Shown here: positions 40,400 through 49,700 of the stretch, in pieces
How positions within the stretch are numbered: position 1 is the stretch's first letter
Layout: every line of letters starts with the position of its first letter
Assembly (NCBI GenBank): GCA_001939145.1
Contig: LSRX01001147.1
Coordinates: 166,417 to 230,416, forward strand
Length of the DNA: 64,000 nucleotides
Direction of reading: 5' to 3'
Origin: Symbiodinium microadriaticum
Taxonomy: Eukaryota > Sar > Dinophyceae > Suessiales > Symbiodiniaceae
Notes under the pieces: model-generated
Told to the model about the DNA's origin: nothing
What the model saw: only the letters and a program-made list of their open reading frames with translations
Databases searched by the model: none
Program-made: the position numbers and the translations under genes

Positions 40400-43300
40400 C
40401 AGTATCCGTCGACGAAGCAGCCTTCGGTTGCGGAGCTTTCTTTGGTGGCACCGGAGGAGGGGTCTTCGTGCTGATGTTCAGCCCAGCACTGCTGCTGCCC
40501 TGTTGCACGCCCTTAGTCAACGCCTTTGAAAGAGGTCGTCCGAGATTCATCTCTTTCATTGCGTTCGAAATGCCGACGCTGCCCCTAGGCAAAGTGTACA
40601 CGACACTCTTCCGCAACTCCTCATCAGTGAGTTCCTCGATCCCCTTGAAGACCGTGGAAGTAGTTGCGGCAGCCTCGCTAGAGGTGCGCTCATCTGACAT
40701 ATCCAATGCGAAGATGCCAAGGGAGTTTGCCAACGCGATTTCTTCCTCGGTGGCTTCTTCATCCCCTTGTCTATCGAATTGGAGTTTCGTGATGAGCACA
40801 GCCGTGGAGCTGTCATCGTCCTCAACCTGGACGATGTTTTCGGCGCCGGGCGTGGTGTCAAGCAAGATCCTGTCAACCTCGGAAACGTCTTCTCCTTCCG
40901 TTAGGGGGAGGTCTTGCTGTGGGGCGAGCAGCGGCACATTCAGAACGATCTGCTCGTCATCGTCCCTTGCAACCGGTGGCACCTCCTCGTCCCTCGTGGG
41001 CTTGATGAGCAAATCTTTCAAACCCGGAATCTTCAGCCGAGAGTCGGGCTTGTTCAAGTGGAAGTGCTCGTAGAAAACCACCTCTCGGCGATTGGCGACC
41101 ATTTCCGACCTAAGGTCAACCACAAGGCGATTGACAATAGTGGCCGAGATCAGAGCTTTGTACCAGTTCACAGTGGTGCTCAGATGCTCAGCCGTTAGGC
41201 TGGTGTGGAAACGATCAGGCCGATCTGTCGCCTGGAGCAATGGGAAAGGATCGATGAGCGCGATACCGTGCTCAGCCATCACTTTCGCGTGGCGCGACAT
41301 CTCCTCATCGTACTCCTCAGGGAGCCCGTAGTTGATGCCGTTCTCAGGCCCGGAGATGAGCGTGATAGAGTTAATGCCCGGCCGGTTGGCGAGCGCGCAG
41401 ACCTTTTGTACATCGGCCTGGACTTGCCTCAGCTGCTTGATGGGCCACTCGTAAGCTTTCTTGGCCATCTCCGCGGTCTCTTTCACCCAAGGGGATTGGT
41501 GGTGCCAAGTGAAGGCCTTGTACGCCCACTTGCCGTAGACGTCGTTGCCCGACCAGGAAATGTATATGTCGAACCCTTCCGGGTGACGCGGAGCATGCTT
41601 TTTGATCAGGGTCTCAATTCGCTCATAGATGTACCCCAATCCTTGGCCCCACAACATCGACACTTCGACTCCCGAGCATCTGTGCTCACTCTCGAGTGCC
41701 TTCTGAAGCTCATCCCCGAAGGAACGCTTCTTGGTCACCCGGGAGCCGTTCATCTCCACCAAGGCTAACGAACTGTCGCCCACAACGATGGCAAACGACT
41801 TCTCCATCGGCAGCGGTGGGATTCGCTGCAGCGAGGGTGTAAACAATCCACCCAGCAAGCGAACACTTTTGGGGAAAAGTCGGTGTTTACCCAACCCTTC
41901 CGTCAGGAGGGTGAAGCGGTGGCACAAGTCATAGATTCTCGTGGACTCGTACGCATCAACCGCCCTCGCGCTGAATCCCAAGACCGCCAAGTCACGGAGG
42001 AAATTGACGAGATCACCAAGCCATCCCGCGAGGGAGGCGTCTTGAACGAGAGGCCCTGTGGCTTGCTCCTCGCCCATAACTTTCACCCCCCGCTCAGTGT
42101 GCCAAATCTCATAGAGCGTTGTCCAGCGATCACGTGGATACTCCTTTCGGAGATCGAGCCATTCCCCGTTGGGGATGCACCGAAGAAACAGTGCATTTGG
42201 ATCGTCCTCCGGCTTCGGCTCGCGAATGAACTTGCTGATGTCTCTGAATGCGGCCGGCTTAGTAAGTCCTGCCAACGCGTCAGCGAGGCGATCAGGATCT
42301 TCGAGCGCCAGGCGAAACTCCTGGGCGCGCTCCTCAGCCTCAACTGCGGTGATTTCCTCAAAGTGAGAAGAGGTCATCGCGTCAGCAAGACGTAAGCGAA
42401 AGAGAGTAGGATGCTGGGTAGCTTGAGATCGGGCAGCTACAGCGGAGACGGTTTTGGTGACGTTAACATTGCGATGCTCGTTGTAATGCTTCAAGAGTTT
42501 CTCACCAATCTGCAAAGAGTAGGGTTGGTCGGAGCTACGACACTTCATGTGAGTATCCCTATCTTTACAACGCAAACTGGCAAACCCTTTGACAATGTCT
42601 TCAACGTTGGATGCAATGGCGGTAGGTGATCGAGCAACCAATCCACTCTGGTATTCGAAATTCAATCTACATGCGTCGAACCATCCACCGTGCATCTCGT
42701 GGGCTTTCATCCATTTTCGTACCCGTTCATGATCAAAAGGACCATCATGTCTACTTGCCGTGGCAACATAGTCGGCTTTGATGGCATCGAGACCTGATGA
42801 TAAGTCAACGAAGGATGCCCACGATTTGTTGAACTTCTTGCTGTCGTAAACACTGCCTACACTCCCTTCCGCTAGGATGGGGTTGTTGACGGGCGCGCTG
42901 ATGGAGGGAAGTCTAAGCCATACAAGAATCGAGGAACCCGATTTATGAAGCTTTCTAGCAACCTCAAGAATCTCCCTGCGCTTAGCCACAGAATTGATGT
43001 TGTCCTGTCCACTCAGGGAAACCCAGCTGAAGTTGGGATAACCCTCGGGTACAAACGCATCCATGCATGACTTCCCATCAAAAACAACCTCAATCACTAA
43101 CGCATCGGTCTTAGCATTGGGCCTCCTGAGCACGCCGTTGGGCGGCTGAGCTGCAGCCGCGGTTTTCCTGGAATGCTGTTGATCAGGGGCGATGCGCATG
43201 AGGTCGAGAGCCTTCGACCATTTATCAGCATTAGTGAACGGCTTAGTAAGGATGTCGGCAGCTTGAAGATTCGTGTTGATATATGCCATTTTGTAGTGCT

Positions 43301-46300
43301 TACGTCTGAACTGCTCCGCGATCCATCCTAGATTGATTCGCTGAGTTTTGTCTGCGTGTCGGAACGCAGGAGACTTACCAGATTCAAGGATCCTTATGGT
43401 AGCCTGGTTATCTTCAAGAACTACAGGCTCGATCGCATGAGGCATGTGGGCGATGAGGCCGATGTCCTTGGATCCTGTCGTAGGAGCGAGTGCTTCGATA
43501 TCTACGCCCCCCGGATCTCTTATTCCGATAAGCTCTTTGTGCATGTTAGCCTCAGCTTCCGCGAAGCGACGGTAATCCATGGCGGATCGACGATAAACGC
43601 AAACCAAGACGTCGCACTTAATCGAGTAGGACATGTTTCGAAGTTCCTCCCACGCGACGGCTTCCTCAAGCATTGTCCATTTACCCTTTTCTTGAACCCA
43701 TACATCCCTTATGGGGTGAGTGCTGAGGTCAACGGGCTCAGGGATACTAGACACGCCTGAGTGGACTTCTAGTCTCCTACCGTCAGGTAGAGGGTGATGT
43801 CCTGTGCTCTTGATTTTGAAAATTTCGGGATCTTTTAACTTTGACAGATCGATGGCTTTGCCTTTCGTTAGAGAGGCGTTTCGCTGTGTAGTACCTCCCC
43901 CCGCGTTCAGGAGCACGCTCCATAGTGCAGATGAAGGAAGTCCCAACGAACGCAGCGAAACATTTGCACAGACAACCTCTGCCTCCGTGCTACTGAGTGC
44001 GGTGCTTGTTTGTTTCTTGCTGAATGCACTCAGTGGGAAATACGTGTTCGGTCCCACTAGAACCAAGTAACCCCCAGAGGTGCTACGATTATCGTGCTCA
44101 CCCGCATGGTCAGAGTCGGCGAACAGCCAAAGGTTGCATTTCTCAATGCTGTCGCCAACGAAGCCTGACATTTTGTGATGCAGTGTGCTCTGCACGTAAC
44201 ACATGAGTCTGTGAAGCGCCTTGTCACAATCGACAGACCACTTTGTGACTCTCGCAGCAAGACCCTGGACTGCACGAAGGAGATCAAACCTAGCCATCCT
44301 GGCAGCAAAGAGCAGTTTCATCAAGACTCTGCTGGCGATGGGCGACAACTTTCCCTTGACTTCTGCCTCAGCTTCCACCGGGCGAGCAATTTTGTCATCG
44401 TAAAAAGGGGTTGTGACTTTCTTGAGATTGTGAAACTCAGGACCGGCTAACTCCTTATATCGATCAATGGCTTGTTGCAAGAACGAGCTCATATCGTAGA
44501 TGACTTGCTTCGTAGGTGATGTCATGCAACCTTTGCCTTCGTCAAGCTGATTGACGTCGTAGAAAGCCTGTTTCCTCGCCGCTTTCTTGGCTTTGGTTTT
44601 GTCACGCACTCTCTTGACTGCAGCCATAGCAGTGATCCCGTTGTGCTTGTTGGACATAAGGTATGTGCAACCTGTCCAAAGTTCCCCCCGTTTTCTAGAC
44701 TGACCATGCTGATCCCAGACCTCATCAATCTCTTCTGGAAAGGAAAGAGACATCACTTCCGTGAGTCGACTGTTGCCGATGTTAAGTGCTTGTGCCTCTT
44801 CCGGTCTAAGACGATAGAAAGCCTTACGGGGCTGAAGGTGGTACCGAACGACGACACCTTCTTCAGGAAAGTATTCAGTGTAGTCTTGCGTTGGTGCGGC
44901 AGTCGCGGGCTTCGCGGCTGGATCTGGCACGCTCTTGTCAAACACATGTGCAAAGGGATGGTCTACTCTTCCGAGCGACGATGTTTTCGACAGATGCTCA
45001 CATCCTAAATAACGACCTAGGGGTGAAGGAGTATCCATGTCAATCTTAGACGCGATGAGTTCCCAACCTTTTGCCATGTTACTCTTAGGTCCAGCCATCT
45101 TGAAGTCGTCGACATATACCGCAAGCAGCAACTTCAATTCTGGATGGAAGAAAACTGAAGGCCACGCAGCCGGGAAGACGAGATGAAAGCCTACTTCTTT
45201 CAGCATCTTCTCGCAATGTTGCTCCCAAAAACCCCCGCTATCAGGATGACCGTACAGGGCTAACACCAGTCTAACGACAGGGTCCTTGTATTTACCATGC
45301 CAACCTTTAGGCCAGCGCTCCCTAGGCAAACGCACCCAGGTTTCCGCGCCTTTGAGCCTGGTTTGGGTATACGCTTGCTTGCCATCGGCTTGTTCGCAGG
45401 CGTTACCTGGCATGTGCCCGTAGGCATCGAGCGTCTTTCCAGCCTCCATTGTGGCGGGACTAGAGCCTAGCTCGCTGAAAAGGGCCCTGTCGTTGTTTTC
45501 GTCTTTGACGTTATTACCCTGAAACACAGTTCTGCCTTTGAACTTTCTGAGCGGGTCACCTTGAGGAAGCTCACTCCCCTTTTCGACACAGATTTCAAAC
45601 ATCTTGCCGACGTGAACCTTCTTATTCTTGCTTTGTGCTTCGTTTGACACACTACTCCATTCCCTCACTGACTCCATATCCCATGCCTTCTTGTTCATGA
45701 GCTTGTCCCATTCCACGTCAAGTGCAGCCTGAGCTTTAGGGTTCTGCTTAAGCTCATTTTTGCCAACGAGCCTCGCAACGAGAGCAGTGAGTTCGGCAAC
45801 CTCTTCACATGAAAGAGAAGAGGGCTTAGCAATCTTATCCCTATGCTCTTCAGGCTCATTCGGGACAACAGGCATCATGGGAAAGGAGCCATCTCCGTTA
45901 GGAGTGGGTTGGAGCAAAGGTTTGATTTCGAAAACCGTTTGGCCAATCCATTGGAAGCGCAACTTCTTGTTTCGCCTTCGAACGTTCCTCCAATCATCTT
46001 CATCATCAAGGATGGCATCACCACCCACAGGAAGGATGTTGGTGTACCTCCAATTGGACAGCCTCGATAACTCAATGGGACAATCAGTGAGATCGGGTGA
46101 AAACAACTCCCTGCGTGGCTGGAAGTGATAACTGATGAGCGCCTTTCCGCGAATCTCCCACGAGTCTTTCATCTGCGACGCTGCGCCAGCAGGTCGGTCC
46201 TTGCTCGAACCAGCTCCGCTGTCGTCATCAAGCTTTTCAAGCGCAGCTTTCATAGCAGACTCCTCGATAGCCTTACGCTTCTGAGCTTTAGACATGTTGA

Positions 46301-46550
46301 CCCATAAGTGCGTAGGGATTTCATCAGGCTTGGTGGAACCTCTAGTACCGCCATATCTTCTGCCCAATGTCCCCCCGGAATCGTAATACCGCCCGCCTTC
46401 AGGAAGTGGTACGTACTTACCGGACACAGGATCGATTACCATGCTTGGCTCAACCTTTAGGCTGGGGTTTTTCAATCTCGGCCTTTTGTTCTTCAGATGG
46501 CTCGGCATCTTGATTCTCAAGAGGCGGTGGACCTGGTCCTTCGATAGCAT
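40227..46550 (-). CDS. Copia-2 reverse transcriptase, RNase H, SGNH-hydrolase-like polyprotein
   Basis: 2107 residues. The first about 30 overlap the previous frame; the polyprotein is entered by a +1 shift near 46455. Reverse transcriptase: GNACEQADGKQAYTQTRL with the first aspartate, VLALYGHPDSGGFWE, and AVYVDDFKMAG with the catalytic YVDD. RNase H: LWLFADSDHAGEH, STSGGYLVLV, ALSSTEAEVV, then after an insertion of about 150 residues EDNQATIRIL and ADILTKPF. Next comes a Rossmann-like region (ALVIEVVFDGKSCMDAF) lacking the catalytic Cys motif. At 41150-41810 an SGNH-hydrolase-like domain shows GDSSLALV (Ser), WGQGLG, SGNDVYG and DRFHTSL (Asp and His of block V). The C-terminus is Pro/Ala/Lys-rich. 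All copia enzymatic motifs look intact. Confidence 0.88.
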   Translation of the reverse strand: MLSKDQVHRLLRIKMPSHLKNKRPRLKNPSLKVEPSMVIDPVSGKYVPLPEGGRYYDSGGTLGRRYGGTRGSTKPDEIPTHLWVNMSKAQKRKAIEESAMKAALEKLDDDSGAGSSKDRPAGAASQMKDSWEIRGKALISYHFQPRRELFSPDLTDCPIELSRLSNWRYTNILPVGGDAILDDEDDWRNVRRRNKKLRFQWIGQTVFEIKPLLQPTPNGDGSFPMMPVVPNEPEEHRDKIAKPSSLSCEEVAELTALVARLVGKNELKQNPKAQAALDVEWDKLMNKKAWDMESVREWSSVSNEAQSKNKKVHVGKMFEICVEKGSELPQGDPLRKFKGRTVFQGNNVKDENNDRALFSELGSSPATMEAGKTLDAYGHMPGNACEQADGKQAYTQTRLKGAETWVRLPRERWPKGWHGKYKDPVVRLVLALYGHPDSGGFWEQHCEKMLKEVGFHLVFPAAWPSVFFHPELKLLLAVYVDDFKMAGPKSNMAKGWELIASKIDMDTPSPLGRYLGCEHLSKTSSLGRVDHPFAHVFDKSVPDPAAKPATAAPTQDYTEYFPEEGVVVRYHLQPRKAFYRLRPEEAQALNIGNSRLTEVMSLSFPEEIDEVWDQHGQSRKRGELWTGCTYLMSNKHNGITAMAAVKRVRDKTKAKKAARKQAFYDVNQLDEGKGCMTSPTKQVIYDMSSFLQQAIDRYKELAGPEFHNLKKVTTPFYDDKIARPVEAEAEVKGKLSPIASRVLMKLLFAARMARFDLLRAVQGLAARVTKWSVDCDKALHRLMCYVQSTLHHKMSGFVGDSIEKCNLWLFADSDHAGEHDNRSTSGGYLVLVGPNTYFPLSAFSKKQTSTALSSTEAEVVCANVSLRSLGLPSSALWSVLLNAGGGTTQRNASLTKGKAIDLSKLKDPEIFKIKSTGHHPLPDGRRLEVHSGVSSIPEPVDLSTHPIRDVWVQEKGKWTMLEEAVAWEELRNMSYSIKCDVLVCVYRRSAMDYRRFAEAEANMHKELIGIRDPGGVDIEALAPTTGSKDIGLIAHMPHAIEPVVLEDNQATIRILESGKSPAFRHADKTQRINLGWIAEQFRRKHYKMAYINTNLQAADILTKPFTNADKWSKALDLMRIAPDQQHSRKTAAAAQPPNGVLRRPNAKTDALVIEVVFDGKSCMDAFVPEGYPNFSWVSLSGQDNINSVAKRREILEVARKLHKSGSSILVWLRLPSISAPVNNPILAEGSVGSVYDSKKFNKSWASFVDLSSGLDAIKADYVATASRHDGPFDHERVRKWMKAHEMHGGWFDACRLNFEYQSGLVARSPTAIASNVEDIVKGFASLRCKDRDTHMKCRSSDQPYSLQIGEKLLKHYNEHRNVNVTKTVSAVAARSQATQHPTLFRLRLADAMTSSHFEEITAVEAEERAQEFRLALEDPDRLADALAGLTKPAAFRDISKFIREPKPEDDPNALFLRCIPNGEWLDLRKEYPRDRWTTLYEIWHTERGVKVMGEEQATGPLVQDASLAGWLGDLVNFLRDLAVLGFSARAVDAYESTRIYDLCHRFTLLTEGLGKHRLFPKSVRLLGGLFTPSLQRIPPLPMEKSFAIVVGDSSLALVEMNGSRVTKKRSFGDELQKALESEHRCSGVEVSMLWGQGLGYIYERIETLIKKHAPRHPEGFDIYISWSGNDVYGKWAYKAFTWHHQSPWVKETAEMAKKAYEWPIKQLRQVQADVQKVCALANRPGINSITLISGPENGINYGLPEEYDEEMSRHAKVMAEHGIALIDPFPLLQATDRPDRFHTSLTAEHLSTTVNWYKALISATIVNRLVVDLRSEMVANRREVVFYEHFHLNKPDSRLKIPGLKDLLIKPTRDEEVPPVARDDDEQIVLNVPLLAPQQDLPLTEGEDVSEVDRILLDTTPGAENIVQVEDDDSSTAVLITKLQFDRQGDEEATEEEIALANSLGIFALDMSDERTSSEAAATTSTVFKGIEELTDEELRKSVVYTLPRGSVGISNAMKEMNLGRPLSKALTKGVQQGSSSAGLNISTKTPPPVPPKKAPQPKAASSTDTDVFMRPTDVPGKASASTPKEPVQPPPKKMSVQRASSPAAKATAKPAAQPASPLDQGH

Positions 46551-46734
46551 CAGGCGCTAGCCCTGCGCGAACACGTTCATAGCGGTCCTTCATGGGAAAC
46601 ACGAATTCTCCCTCGGGGGCGCTGAATTGGTTCGCTTTAACAGGGGTAAGGCATTCGTTGAAATCGTTACGATTGAGCTCTTTCAACGGAAGGACAAGGA
46701 TCTCACGCTTCCATTTCATACCGGGCTGAAACTG
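46450..46734 (-). CDS. Copia-2 connector between integrase and reverse transcriptase
   Basis: In frame with the integrase ORF directly after its TAG at 46735-46737. It reads QFQPGMKWKREILVLPL, matching the position where copia polyproteins have GVFLGY...PG..W...LV; the TAG stands exactly where tyrosine is expected. It ends at a TGA at 46450, where the reading passes +1 into 40227-46550 near the gaaaaacccc tract (46458-46467). Confidence 0.7.
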   Translation of the reverse strand, partial: QFQPGMKWKREILVLPLKELNRNDFNECLTPVKANQFSAPEGEFVFPMKDRYERVRAGLAPDAIEGPGPPPLENQDAEPSEEQKAEIEKPQPKG

Positions 46735-49700
46735 CTAACCGAGGAAAACGCCTGGTTCAGAGGTAGGCTCAAACCTGGGACGCTTCTTTCTCTGAGACTT
46801 GGTGCCAACCCAGTAGTCAACTCTGCATCCGAAGGGTAACATCTTGCCTTTGAATCCTTCTCCGAACCTTTTGTACCAAGGAGAATACTCAATCCCGTTA
46901 GGGTGAGAGATGTTAAACGCAGTGCAAGAATGCTCGAGAGCCTGGGGCCAGTACACGTGTGAAAGTCCGGCCTGGAGCAGGTTACAGCGCGCGCCTTCTG
47001 TTGTGGCACGAACCGCTCTCTCGGCGATTGCGTTGGATTGGTGGATGTAGTCTTTGCTGTGCTCATGGCGCCAGCCGAGCGATTTCGTAGCTCTTGTGAG
47101 CTCTTTTGCGTTATCGCTATAGAATACTCCAACCTTATCCGTACTTGCAACGAAATGCTGCAACGCGACCTGGCACTCGTCAGCGTCCTTTAGCGCCGAA
47201 GGGTAGGCGAACATAAATGATGTAGCAACATCCTTGACAATAAGTGCCAATCGAGAATCCTCAATCATGTTGTCACTATCCCGGTAGAGAACCACATGAT
47301 CGGCGGTAATATGATCACCAAAGCAACTTGCCGAGACTGAACGAAGGCCATCGGTACGATAACCAGGTGCCTTGTACATCTTGGCCTGATTGCAAACCGA
47401 ACAATATGGGTTTTTGGGGACATGTGTCATGAGGTGATGCAATGACTTCGCCTCCTTCTTGAGCGCCTCTACGCCTTTAGCCACTTTGGGGTCTGAACTG
47501 CCCTCCCCATCTGGGACACTGGACTCCCCGGCAGGGGGTCGAACAGGGTCCGGCTTGGGCGGTTCTTCAGCTTCGTCCTCTGTGCCGTATTCGGCAATGA
47601 TTCGCCTGGCCTCTTCGATATCGTCCTCGGCAGCGCGTTCCGTTTCAACGCGTTCGATGAAGGCATCAAACTCCTTTGCTGCGTCACTGAGGACGTGAGG
47701 GGCATCAGGCTTGGACTTCTTTTCTTTCTTTTTCTTTTTATCCGATTCCCTGATCTTAACCTTGGGCTTAGTCCTGGGTTCCTCGGTTCGAGGAGCCACT
47801 TCATCGCCCAGGAGTTCCTGCAATACTCGTTCGTCCTCCGGATCAGGGACAGGAGCAGGGATGGCAGCACGCTTAGAGAGCTTGAAACCGTAACTATGAA
47901 GCAGCTTGATTTCGGCTTCCGAAAGCTTCGGTACAGCTCGGTTGACGTACGCCGTAATGCTCCATCTGTCCCCCTTCCAGGGAACGACGCAGTGGTACTG
48001 TTTGGGGTCAAACTGGATCAGCTTCTTGTGGGTGACATGCTCTTTCCCATACAGAGTTTTGTTGCCTAAGCGGTGCGAAGTCACGTTAGGCTCGCCCTTT
48101 CGGGCGGCGGCGTCATGTATCCACAAAGTGCCGCCCTGAAAATCACCCAGACTGATCGTGTGATTCATGGAGCCCTTCATGTTGTGAGCGTCCTTATGAA
48201 TCTTGATTGTTGAACCGTGATTGATGCACAACGAAGAACAGTCACCCGACAAACCATGATCGCCTAAATAGGCATTAATGTACTGGCAAGCTTTCTGATT
48301 TTTGTGGGTGATGTTCGTAATCCCTTGAACACCGCCATGTGCGAAAGTGCCAAATACAATGTACTCCACGGCGTCGTTAGTCTTGCTTTTGTTGCTTACC
48401 GACAAGCGATTGCTTTTGCTCGGTTTGTACTTCAATGAACGAAGAAGCTTAAGACAAGACTTGTGACTGAAGTCACGGCTCTTCAAAAGGTCATTCGCCA
48501 GCTGCTCAGAATCGACTGATTCTTGGCCACGCTTTTCAGCTGGCGTGTGCTCAGACTTCGTCTGCACGGGCCTGACAGGTAAGGCAACGTTCTCTTTCCA
48601 TGACTTTAGATAAGGAACGTTATCCCTCACATCCATGTAAACCTTATTTCCTTCAGAATCCTTGAAATACGGTCTACAATTAGCCCTCCACACGAAGTCG
48701 AAGCCTTCATCCATGCATTTCTGGCCGACGGATAACACAGACGGCGAATCTGAAAGTACATAAGGCTCAGTGGTGGAACCTATGGAAGGAATGTAGATTC
48801 TACTCTGGCGGTCAGCATAGTTGGGTTCGTTGGCTGTCATCATATTCACGGGCTTGCTCGACTCGAAGTCGTTCACGCCTTGTATCTCATTCCTGGACAC
48901 AAGATCTTGCGCACTGCCCGTATCTGCAATCCATTCCATATCGATGGTAGGTGCAGATGACGTATGCTTAGCAGGACAGCCAACCGTCAGGTTAGCGGCA
49001 ATGCATTCATTGCAACCGAATTCGGTGTTGCATTTGAAGCTGCATGCCGGGTTAGCGCCTCGTTCCATTCCTTCGATGGTTGATCTGAGCATTTTCGCGC
49101 TTGCCTGTGCATCCCTCACATCTTGATCATCCTTCTTAGGCTTATAGTTCACAGGGTACTCTTTACGAAAGTCCCGTGCCTCGTGGATGATGGGTTTCCA
49201 ATTACTCTCGTGTTCTGGAGTAGGAATGTAATATAGCTCAGGGGTGTTCGAAAACTTCACGGATGCCAGAGCAGGAAAAGCGGGAGATGAGTACATGTCA
49301 TCATGGATCGGCATATCCTTCCGGAATGCGTGAGCGTCGGCTTGGGATGCCGAACCAGCGACCAATGCACTCAAAAGACACACGGCGGCAGGAATCGAAG
49401 GCTTCGGACCGCGCCTCCCCTTACCCGAGCCCTTGCTGCTACCGGAGCCTTTGCTTCCTTTGGAGCCTCGGCTACCTTTCGAGCTTTTAGAGCTGGATCG
49501 GGACTTCTTGCGCCTCTTGTCCTTTCTCTCCTTCTTCTTCTTCTTTTCACCGCTAGACTCTCTCCCACTGCCAGGGGCCGGAGCGGAAGGCTTGTTGTGA
49601 AGGAACCGGCACGCATCTCCTTTGTTGCAACGGCCGTGCTTGAAAAACTTGCACTCAACCTGCGCACGATTTGGAGATGGGCTCCCCCTTCCGGAGGGCG

